Positions 1 through 6,564 of a stretch of DNA of 14,809 bases are shown here, one piece after another (the stretch's first letter is position 1; each line of letters begins with the position of its first letter). The position numbers were made by a program, and so were the translations under genes. The notes below the pieces were generated by a model that made no database searches, was not told where the DNA came from, and worked only from the letters and a program-made list of their open reading frames with translations. Origin of the DNA: DTKY01 sp037440765 (lineage in GTDB: Bacteria; Acidobacteriota; Terriglobia; Bryobacterales; Bryobacteraceae); contig JBBITL010000091.1 in assembly GCA_037440765.1 (NCBI GenBank), positions 1 to 14,809 on the forward strand. Reading direction: 5' to 3'.

Positions 1-17
1 ACTGCTCCTCGTACGGG

Positions 18-692
18 TCAGGCCAGGCTCGGGATCTTGATGATCTTCTTCTGGATGGCGTACTGCACGAGCTGAGCCTTGTTGTGGATGTCCAGCTTGC
101 GCATGAGGTTGAACTTGTGGGCCTCCACCGTCTTGACGCTGAGGTTCAACTGGCAGGCGACCTCCTTGACGGAGTTGCCTTCGGCAAGCATCTTGAGGAC
201 TTCTTTCTCGCGGGGCGTAAGTGTGGCGAATCGCGGCAGCCGGTCGGCGGACCGCACGCGTGTGCGGAAATCGTCCACCAGTTGCGACAGCATGCGGGGG
301 CTGAGATAACTGCCGCCGCGGCAGACGTCGCGCACGGCGGCGACCAGTTGCGGCGCGGGACTGTCTTTGAGGACGTAGCCGCTGGCGCCGACCTCCATGC
401 TCTCGACCAGGTAGTCCTCGTCATCATACATGGTGAGGAACAGGACGCGGGTTTCGGGCCTGTTGCGCTTGATGTGGCGCGTGGTCTCGAAGCTGCTGGG
501 TCCGGGCATGCCTATATCCATGAGGACCACGTCGGGCCTCAGTTCCGCTGCCTTTTCCGCGGCGCCGTTGCCATCGGCGGCCTCGCCCACCACTTCCATG
601 TCGGGCTCCGCCGAGAGCAGGGTTCTGACTCCCTGGCGGAACAGCGTATGATCGTCCGCCAGCAGGATTCGGATTCTGGCCATGTTTGTCAC
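18..692 (-). CDS. NarL/FixJ-family response regulator
   Basis: Cytoplasmic two-component response regulator with a receiver domain and a LuxR-type DNA-binding domain, 224 aa, the usual NarL size. The receiver domain (about residues 5-122) has the acidic pair D13/D14, phosphoacceptor D59 in LMDIGMPG, T87 and K109. A LuxR helix-turn-helix begins at LTPREKEVL (about 158) and includes NLSVKTVEAH. It follows its likely kinase: the kinase stop at 704-702 lies 9 nt before the GTG start at 692, and AGGAGG (702-697) lies between. GTG has a 4-nt spacer, rather short. An in-frame ATG at 683 has a 13-nt spacer, rather long; I keep GTG, but ATG would also give an intact receiver domain. The partner assignment rests on adjacency and on the usual NarL/HisKA_3 pairing. 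Target genes are unknown. Confidence 0.93.
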   Translation of the reverse strand: MTNMARIRILLADDHTLFRQGVRTLLSAEPDMEVVGEAADGNGAAEKAAELRPDVVLMDIGMPGPSSFETTRHIKRNRPETRVLFLTMYDDEDYLVESMEVGASGYVLKDSPAPQLVAAVRDVCRGGSYLSPRMLSQLVDDFRTRVRSADRLPRFATLTPREKEVLKMLAEGNSVKEVACQLNLSVKTVEAHKFNLMRKLDIHNKAQLVQYAIQKKIIKIPSLA

Positions 693-701
693 TCGACCTC
701 C

Positions 702-2318
702 TCAGGTCTGGCTGCCCTTCTCCGTTCGGAGGGGCAGGTTAATCCAGATCCTGGTGCCTCTTCCGGGACGGCTCTCGACGCGCAGCTCCCCGCCGAGCAA
801 TGACACCCGTTCCAGCATGCCCGCCAGCCCGTAAGAGCCGCGCTTGGCGAACGCTTCTTCAACGCGGAAGCCGACCCCGTCGTCTTCCACGCGCAACCTC
901 AATCTTCCATCGGCGGAAGCCACTGAGATGTTTACGCCGGCGGCCGAGGAATGCCGCACAGCGTTGCTCAGGCACTCCTGCGCAAGGCGGTAGGAGGCAA
1001 TTACGATCCGCCCTGGCAGATCGCGCAGCGGGCCGACCTGAAGCCGGATCGGCACGCGGTGCAGCCGCCTCAGCCTGCCTGCCAGTTGACGCAGCGCGGC
1101 CGCCAGGCCCAGTTGCTCCAGCACGGCCGGGCTGAGCGCCGAGATCAGGCGCCGGATCTCGACAATGGTCCTCTCGGTCAACTCCCGCGCCTCCCTGAGA
1201 CCCGCCTGGAGCGCCGGGCTGCCGGGGGGCACGCTTCGCTCGAGGATCTCCAGTTGTAAACGCACGCACAGCAGCGACTGGCCGGCCTCGTCGTGAAGTT
1301 CGTTGCTGATGCGCCGCCGTTCCCGCTCTTCCACCTGAAACATGCGCCCCGCCAGTTCGCGCACCTGCGCCTCCCGGGCGGCCAACTCCTCCACAAGTTG
1401 CGCCTTCTCGGCCGCCAGCAGGCAGCGTTCGGCCGCCAGCGCCAGGACCTGCACCTCTCTGGGGAGCCATTCATAAGGCCTTGAAAAGGCGAATTGGATC
1501 ACGCCCGCCAACTCGCCGCCGCGCTTCAGCGGGACCGACCAGCAGGTGCGGTAAAGGCCATTCCAGGCCGGGTCCAGGGCCGCTCCGCGCCTGCCCGGCC
1601 CGGTGATCGAGCAGCGCTCCACGCCCAGCCGGCCGGGCGCTCTGACCTGAACCCGGGCGCCGGGGGCGAGCGCGCCGGAGGCGGGCGCGCGATACTCCGC
1701 CGCCCGCACCGACCATCGTCCGCTCCCCCGGTCGCGCAGATACAGAGCCCCGGCCTCTGCGCGGCAGAACCTGACGAGCGATTTCAGCAGGTTCCCCAGG
1801 AGCTCATCCAGTCCGCCCGATTCCAGTTCGCCGCGGAACAGGTCGTGGCAGGTTCGCGTTTCGTCGTCGGCGACCTGCCGTGAGGCGGCGTTAAGAGTGA
1901 GGACGACGCAGAAGTACCACTGCTCCAGAGCCCTTTCCAGCTTGTCACGCTCGCCTGGCTTCAATCCGACGGCGAGGCCGGCCAGCAGCCGGTCGTATTC
2001 CCGGAAGGCGCGGACGATGCGGCCCGGCGCCAGGTTGAGCTTCGCCATGCGGCGCCCGTTGTACTCAACCTGTTCGATGAAGGCCGGCGGCAGGCGCCGG
2101 GAGGCAAGCACGGCCGCGGCAGCGCCAGGAGTGACGGCCGCCAGGGCTTTCCTCTCGCGCGGATCGAAGCCCAGCCGCTTCAGCCGCTCAAGGAAACGCC
2201 GTTCCAGCCTGCCGACGTGCGGCGGCAACACCCTCGCCAGTACCTCGAGGTGCGAGCGGAGGCGATGGCCGAAGACCTCTGAGGCGGCCAGTTCGGGCGG
2301 ATGAGCCCTGTTGCGCAC
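702..2318 (-). CDS. GAF-domain sensor histidine kinase, HisKA_3/NarX-DesK class
   Basis: Soluble sensor kinase of 538 aa that should autophosphorylate and pass phosphate to the NarL-type regulator just downstream. Residues 1-150 are mostly helical and belong to no domain I recognise. Residues about 165-305 look like a GAF domain (LLKSLVRFCRAEAGALYLRD through VPLKRGGELAGVIQF). A coiled coil (303-335) leads to the HisKA_3 dimerisation region with phosphoacceptor H342 in ISNELHDEAGQSLL. The ATPase domain has an N box (E448, N452, H456), a G1 box VEDDGVGF (477-484) and a G2 box GSYGLAGM (494-501). No membrane segment or signal peptide is visible, so the signal is probably cytoplasmic. The start is GTG, 26 nt after the diguanylate cyclase gene, with no clear Shine-Dalgarno sequence; translational coupling or a different start is possible. 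The ligand cannot be read from the sequence. Confidence 0.92.
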   Translation of the reverse strand: MRNRAHPPELAASEVFGHRLRSHLEVLARVLPPHVGRLERRFLERLKRLGFDPRERKALAAVTPGAAAAVLASRRLPPAFIEQVEYNGRRMAKLNLAPGRIVRAFREYDRLLAGLAVGLKPGERDKLERALEQWYFCVVLTLNAASRQVADDETRTCHDLFRGELESGGLDELLGNLLKSLVRFCRAEAGALYLRDRGSGRWSVRAAEYRAPASGALAPGARVQVRAPGRLGVERCSITGPGRRGAALDPAWNGLYRTCWSVPLKRGGELAGVIQFAFSRPYEWLPREVQVLALAAERCLLAAEKAQLVEELAAREAQVRELAGRMFQVEERERRRISNELHDEAGQSLLCVRLQLEILERSVPPGSPALQAGLREARELTERTIVEIRRLISALSPAVLEQLGLAAALRQLAGRLRRLHRVPIRLQVGPLRDLPGRIVIASYRLAQECLSNAVRHSSAAGVNISVASADGRLRLRVEDDGVGFRVEEAFAKRGSYGLAGMLERVSLLGGELRVESRPGRGTRIWINLPLRTEKGSQT

Positions 2319-2344
2319 GCACTGATTGATCGGCCTGCTAAGGG

Positions 2345-3445
2345 TTAGGCTTTAGGCACTACAGAGGCGCGGCCCTGATGGAGATCCAGCGTCAGGCTGG
2401 AGCCCTGCCCCTTGCGCTGGTAAAGTGACGCGTCCGCCCTGGTGAACAGCTCCTCGGCCGACTCGCCGGGCTGAGAGTGCGCGAACCCCACAGTCGCGGA
2501 GATTTGGACGTTCACGGCCCCTTGCGGGGACTTGATGGCGTAGAGCCCGCCCATCCGCTCGGCCACGCAGACGGCCCGGGCGCTGCCGTCCGGCAGACCC
2601 GAACTCAGCACCACCAGGAACTCGTCGCCGCCCCAGCGGCAAACGACGTCGCCGGCGCGGAACTGGCCGACCAGCCGCTTGCCGAACGCCTTGAGCAGGC
2701 AGTCGCCCACGTAGTGGCCGTACCGGTCGTTGACCAGCTTGAAGCCGTCCAGGTCGAACAGCAGGATCGAAAACGGCTGGCCGCTCTCGATTTTCCGGCG
2801 CATCAGCGACTCGGCCTGGCGGCGGTTGGCCAGGCCGGTGAGCGAGTCGGTGGCGGCCAGGCTCTCGGCCTCCTCCAGGCGGCGCCGGAAGGTTCGCAGT
2901 TCGCCCTGAAGCCGGGCCACCGAATCCATCTCCTCGCGGTGCATGGACTCAGCGCACGACCTGATCTCGGTAGCGCTGGCGGCCAGCCGCTGCCGGATCG
3001 CCGCGAGGTCGTCCAGTTGGGCCACCGCCTCCAGGCCCTGAGCGAGCGAGCGAAACCGGCCCGAGTAGGCGTCACTGTGGGCGGTAATGGACTGGGCAAG
3101 CTGCGCCAGGATCTCTATGATCGCCCGGATCTCCCCCTCCCGGCCCTTCAGCGAGCCCCGGGCGCGCTCCGAGTAGCGTTCAAGCTCGGACTCCAGCGCG
3201 CTCCTGCTCCGGGTGAGGGTTTCCTCGCTGGTTGAACCCTCCAGATTCCGCCGGATCAGCCCCAGTGTCGTGCGGTGCTCGGCCGCCTCCGCGGGAACGA
3301 CCTCAACGGCGTGCCGCCCAATGCTTTCCAGCGCCGCCCGGTAGCAGTCCATGGCAGCATGGAGCTGCCTGCTCAGCCCGTCGAATTCCGTGAGCGTCTT
3401 CTTGAGGGATATCATCCGGCGGCAACCTGTATCCTGGACACTCAT
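2345..3445 (-). CDS. Diguanylate cyclase, GGDEF domain
   Basis: Makes cyclic di-GMP from two GTP. The C-terminal GGDEF domain (about 196-350) starts at ATDSLTGLANRR and has metal-binding D231 in LLFDLDGFK and the intact signature RWGGDEF (GGDEF at 272-276). RAGD (263-266) sits exactly five residues before it, the position of the RxxD inhibitory site, so product inhibition is expected. I see no EAL or HD-GYP domain. The first 190 residues are charged, helical and probably coiled-coil, with no membrane segment or recognisable sensor domain, so activity may depend on dimerisation or a partner. The ATG at 3445 has a weak ribosome site, and the ATG at residue 11 (3415) is a plausible alternative. 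It lies between the two kinase genes with gaps of 37 and 26 nt, which suggests one transcript and a c-di-GMP output for this cluster. Confidence 0.93.
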   Translation of the reverse strand: MSVQDTGCRRMISLKKTLTEFDGLSRQLHAAMDCYRAALESIGRHAVEVVPAEAAEHRTTLGLIRRNLEGSTSEETLTRSRSALESELERYSERARGSLKGREGEIRAIIEILAQLAQSITAHSDAYSGRFRSLAQGLEAVAQLDDLAAIRQRLAASATEIRSCAESMHREEMDSVARLQGELRTFRRRLEEAESLAATDSLTGLANRRQAESLMRRKIESGQPFSILLFDLDGFKLVNDRYGHYVGDCLLKAFGKRLVGQFRAGDVVCRWGGDEFLVVLSSGLPDGSARAVCVAERMGGLYAIKSPQGAVNVQISATVGFAHSQPGESAEELFTRADASLYQRKGQGSSLTLDLHQGRASVVPKA

Positions 3446-3482
3446 CGGCGGGCGATTGCGCCGCGAAGATAGAACAAAGACC

Positions 3483-4805
3483 TTAACGCGGCGCGGACTG
3501 GGCCGCGGCGGGAACGCCGGCTTCCAGTTCGGGCAGCTCTATCTCGATGCGGGTGCCGCCTGCGGGGCGGCTGTCCACATACATGCGGTAGCCGGTCCCG
3601 AACAGGACCTTGAGGCGCTCGTTCACGTTGCTGACCCCGATGCCCTGCTCCAGCAACGTGGCCAGCCGCGCTTCGGGGATGCCCACTCCGTCGTCTTCCA
3701 CCGCCAGCCGTATGCGTCCGCCGGCGGCCTCGCTGCGAATACGGATGGTGCCGCCCTCCAGCTTGCCGCTGAGGCCGTGGCGGATGGAGTTCTCCACCAG
3801 GGGCTGGAGCAGCATGCTCGGCACCAGCATGTCGAGGGTCTCCGGGCTTATGCTGCGCTCGAAGCGCAGCTTGTCGCCGAAGCGCACCATCTCGATGGCC
3901 AGATAATCCTCGATGAAGGTGAGCTCGTCGCGCAGCGGACAGAAGTTCTCCTGCTTGCGGAGCAGGCGGCGGAGGATGCTGGAGAGCCTGTAGACCATGG
4001 CCCGCGCCTGGTCCGGCTGGGTGCGGATGAGCGACGACACGGAGTTGAGCGTGTTGAACAGAAAGTGCGGGTTGATCTGGCTGGAGAGCGCCGCCAGGCG
4101 CGCTTTCATCAGCAGTTGTTCCTGCTCAACGAGCTTGGTCTCGTTGCGGGCGTTGTTCCAGACCTTGAGCGGCACGGCCACCACGAACAGCGTAGTCACG
4201 TAGACCAGCACGATCCACAGAGGATGCGGGGACGGCCAGTCCGGGTGCAGGTGAAAGACCGAACCTTCGAAGAACCGGCCGAGCGCCTCCCTCAGCAGTT
4301 CCGCCAGAATCACGGCCAGCAGGAAGAACAGGTGGAACGCCGTGCGGCGGTGGTCGTGACCCCGCTGGAACAGCCTGTAGATGCTCAGGTCGATCAGAGG
4401 CGAGAAGCGCCAGATGTCTTCGGTGTCCGGGGCGCAGTCCCTCAGCACGCCGCCGAGCACGCCCACGGCCGCCAGCAGCGGCATGCTCAGGTACTCGCCG
4501 CCCAGCATGGCGGGGATCGAGATGAGGACGCCCGAGACAAGGCCCGTGACGTAGCCCGCCAGGATGCCGGCCAGCAGGCTGGCTTCCAGGCCCAGGTCCA
4601 CGGCCTGGTAGGAGTCCGTCAGGACCCGGGTCGCCACGCCGGTGCCGAAGATGCCGGCGAAGGCCAGCGCCACCAGCAGCCGCTGGTTGAGCGTGCGCTC
4701 CTCCTGCATCAGCATGCGTTTGAAGGCGCCGGAGCGGACCATGAAGCTGGCCAGAACCGCCGCCACCCCGAGTCTCACCAGCAACCGGATCAGGTGCTGT
4801 TCCAT
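3483..4805 (-). CDS. LytS-like membrane sensor histidine kinase
   Basis: Membrane sensor kinase of 440 aa. The first 215 residues hold several hydrophobic segments (about 5-23, 41-60, 72-98, 107-121, 157-172, 195-214) arranged like a 5TM-LYT sensor. The cytoplasmic part is a His_kinase (PF06580-type) domain with phosphoacceptor H247 in SSQINPHFLFNTLNS, followed by an ATPase domain with an N box (E338, N339, H343), G1 VEDDGVGIPE (369-378) and G2 GIGVSNVNERL (388-398). These kinases usually signal to LytTR regulators such as LytR/AlgR, but none is present here; the following genes are a diguanylate cyclase and a NarL-type pair. It is the first gene of the minus-strand cluster and diverges from ribA across 68 nt. 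The ATG at 4805 has no clear Shine-Dalgarno sequence, and no better in-frame start is visible. Confidence 0.92.
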   Translation of the reverse strand: MEQHLIRLLVRLGVAAVLASFMVRSGAFKRMLMQEERTLNQRLLVALAFAGIFGTGVATRVLTDSYQAVDLGLEASLLAGILAGYVTGLVSGVLISIPAMLGGEYLSMPLLAAVGVLGGVLRDCAPDTEDIWRFSPLIDLSIYRLFQRGHDHRRTAFHLFFLLAVILAELLREALGRFFEGSVFHLHPDWPSPHPLWIVLVYVTTLFVVAVPLKVWNNARNETKLVEQEQLLMKARLAALSSQINPHFLFNTLNSVSSLIRTQPDQARAMVYRLSSILRRLLRKQENFCPLRDELTFIEDYLAIEMVRFGDKLRFERSISPETLDMLVPSMLLQPLVENSIRHGLSGKLEGGTIRIRSEAAGGRIRLAVEDDGVGIPEARLATLLEQGIGVSNVNERLKVLFGTGYRMYVDSRPAGGTRIEIELPELEAGVPAAAQSAPR

Positions 4806-4824
4806 CGCGGTGCGCCGTTCATCC

Positions 4825-4830
4825 TATAAT
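4825..4830 (+). promoter_or_regulatory. Candidate -10 box for ribA
   Basis: A perfect TATAAT stands in the 68-nt gap between the divergent LytS-like kinase and ribA. Transcription would start near 4837, giving a leader of about 37 nt. No good -35 hexamer lies 16-18 nt upstream. The support is the rarity of this hexamer in GC-rich DNA and its position. Confidence 0.45.
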
Positions 4831-4838
4831 CTTAAGTT

Positions 4839-4860
4839 AGCGGGCAATTTCCCGCCCGCT
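4839..4860. repeat. Inverted repeat in the ribA leader
   Basis: Perfect 7-bp arms AGCGGGC (4839-4845) and GCCCGCT (4854-4860) with an 8-nt spacer, between the candidate -10 box and the ribA ATG. A competing pairing is GCGGG (4840-4844) with CCCGC (4851-4855). It could be an operator for either divergent gene or a leader hairpin. No T tract follows, so it is not a standard terminator. Confidence 0.5.
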
Positions 4861-4873
4861 ATTTGCGCCTTCC

Positions 4874-5494
<621 letters not shown>

Positions 5495-5503
5495 CGCCGT
5501 CAC

Positions 5504-5519
5504 CGGAACCGGGATTCCG
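5504..5519 (+). terminator. Possible weak hairpin after ribA
   Basis: CGGAA (5504-5508) pairs with TTCCG (5515-5519) around a 6-nt loop, 10 nt after the ribA stop. The downstream bases are only mildly T-rich, so this may be a weak terminator, a processing site or chance. Confidence 0.2.
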
Positions 5520-5545
5520 CATCTTGTATCCCAGAGGTTGGCAGA

Positions 5546-5725
5546 ATGCCCTTATACGAATACCGCTGCAAGAAGTGCGGGGCGACCTTCGACCGGCTCC
5601 GGTCTTTCGGCCAGGCCGACAAAGAGACCCGTTGCCCGCGTTGCGACTCCCCGGAGACTGAACGTCAGCTTTCCGCTTTCGCCACCGGCGGTTGCGGGAG
5701 CGGCGGCGGCAGCCGCTTTCGGTGA
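5546..5725 (+). CDS. FmdB-family zinc-ribbon protein, 59 aa
   Basis: Small protein of the FmdB (CxxC_CxxC_SSSS) regulatory-protein family. It opens with the family signature MPLYEYRCKKCG and carries two CxxC knuckles, C8/C11 and C30/C33, that should hold one zinc ion. The tail is Gly/Ser-rich (GGCGSGGGSRFR), as is common in this family, with a fifth cysteine at C50. The start is well supported: AGAGG at 5533-5537 lies 8 nt before the ATG. Members are widespread; despite the name, taken from an association with formamidase genes, their biochemical role is not established. It may share a transcript with ribA (51-nt gap), but no functional link is known to me. The TGA stop lies inside a dyad shared with the convergent glycosyltransferase gene. 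Confidence 0.88.
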   Translation: MPLYEYRCKKCGATFDRLRSFGQADKETRCPRCDSPETERQLSAFATGGCGSGGGSRFR

Positions 5726-5760
5726 GGGTAGCTCCGGGCGGCCGGTCGGCCGCCTCACCG
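5720..5760. terminator. Bidirectional terminator-like dyad
   Basis: The outer arms CGGTGAGG (5720-5727) and CCTCACCG (5753-5760) are perfect complements. A nested hairpin GGCGGCC-GGTC-GGCCGCC spans 5737-5754 and shares two bases with the outer arm. It sits exactly between two convergent genes, and the stop codons of both lie in the outer arms. There is no T tract on either side, so termination, if it occurs, is not of the classical intrinsic type. Confidence 0.5.
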
Positions 5761-6522
5761 TGAAGCTGTGGTGCGGGGCAAGCCGCCTCGCCTGTCCCGG
5801 TACCTGCCCCGGATCTGGTTCCAGCGCACCCGCAGCAGATCCAGGAACATGTTCACGCTGTCGCGGAACATGCTGACCTTGGTGCCTTCGGAATGGCTCC
5901 AGCGGACCGGGACCTCGACGCAGGCGTATCCAAGCAGCCGCGCGATGAAGAGCACCTCGGCGTCGAAGCCGAACCGCTCCAGTCGCTGCCGGCCGAAGAT
6001 CTCCCGGGCAGCCTTGGCCTCGTAGAGCTTGAAGCCGCACTGCGTGTCGAGGAAGGGCAGGCCCGTCGCCAGGCGCGTCAGCAGGTTGAATACGCGGCCC
6101 GAGGTCTCGCGGAACCAGCTCTGATGCACCGCGATCAGCGACCTGTCCAGAGCCCGCGATCCGAACGCCACCTGGGCGTTGCGTGAGGCGCAGGCGGCGA
6201 TCAGTCTGTCCAGTTCCTCGATCGGCGCCGACAGGTCGGCGTCCGTGAACAGCACCCATTCCGCCCTGGCCTCAAGCACGCCGTGGCGGACCGAGTAACC
6301 CTTCCCGCGATTGCCGGGGTTGCGGAGCAGCCGAACCTGGCTGTGGCTGCGGGCGAAGTCCTCGGCCACGCGGCAGGTTCCGTCGGTGGAGCCGTCGTCG
6401 ACAACCAGTATCTCGGCGAACCGCCAGGCGCGGCGCGCAAGGTAGGCGCAAACGGCTGAGAGTGTCGCGGGAAGCCGCCGTTCCTCGTTGTAGGCGGGGA
6501 TGACGATGGAGATGGAATTCAA
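5755..6522 (-). CDS. Family 2 glycosyltransferase, Alg5/dolichyl-phosphate glucose synthase-like
   Basis: GT-A fold glycosyltransferase of about 255 aa that probably moves a sugar from a nucleotide sugar to a polyprenyl phosphate at the cytoplasmic membrane. Visible motifs are ISIVIPAYNEE (4-14), VVDDGSTDGT (40-49), NRGKGYSVRHG (71-81), the metal-binding DXD in FTDADLSAP (92-100) and FLDTQCGFKLYEA. This set is typical of Alg5-type enzymes. There is no C-terminal membrane segment, so it is not a GtrB/ArnC type with two membrane helices. The open frame continues up to 7002, but those upstream residues are the antisense shadow of lysS. I place the start at TTG 6522, immediately before the conserved first strand. 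It has no Shine-Dalgarno sequence but a TATAAT six nt upstream, which suggests a leaderless message. Sugar and acceptor are unknown. Confidence 0.87.
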   Translation of the reverse strand: MNSISIVIPAYNEERRLPATLSAVCAYLARRAWRFAEILVVDDGSTDGTCRVAEDFARSHSQVRLLRNPGNRGKGYSVRHGVLEARAEWVLFTDADLSAPIEELDRLIAACASRNAQVAFGSRALDRSLIAVHQSWFRETSGRVFNLLTRLATGLPFLDTQCGFKLYEAKAAREIFGRQRLERFGFDAEVLFIARLLGYACVEVPVRWSHSEGTKVSMFRDSVNMFLDLLRVRWNQIRGRYRDRRGGLPRTTASR

Positions 6523-6528
6523 CGCTTC

Positions 6529-6536
6529 ATTATAAT
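6529..6536. promoter_or_regulatory. Palindromic -10 box shared by lysS and the glycosyltransferase
   Basis: ATTATAAT is its own reverse complement and gives a perfect TATAAT on each strand: 6531-6536 on plus and 6534-6529 on minus. Predicted starts are near 6543 (plus) and 6522 (minus). Neither direction has a good -35 hexamer. Confidence 0.55.
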
Positions 6537-6551
6537 GGGTGGTTCCCGCAC

Positions 6552-6558
6552 AGAGGAG
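6552..6558 (+). promoter_or_regulatory. Ribosome binding site deciding the lysS start
   Basis: AGAGGAG at 6552-6558 lies 6 nt before TTG 6565. It lies downstream of the ATG at 6535, which itself has no ribosome site and overlaps the candidate -10 box. It therefore favours TTG 6565. Confidence 0.65.
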
Positions 6559-6564
6559 AAACGA

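Noticed and set aside
84..803. 239-aa plus-strand frame
   Set aside because: Antisense to the response regulator and kinase end; no ribosome site or motif.
2477..3235. 252-aa plus-strand frame
   Set aside because: Antisense to the diguanylate cyclase; repetitive Gln/Ala/Val composition.
3351..4829. 492-aa plus-strand frame
   Set aside because: Antisense shadow of the LytS-like kinase, low-complexity Gln/His/Ala composition typical of GC-rich reverse frames, no domain.
4831..4873. FMN riboswitch before ribA
   Set aside because: The leader is far too short for the FMN aptamer and none of its conserved junctions is visible.
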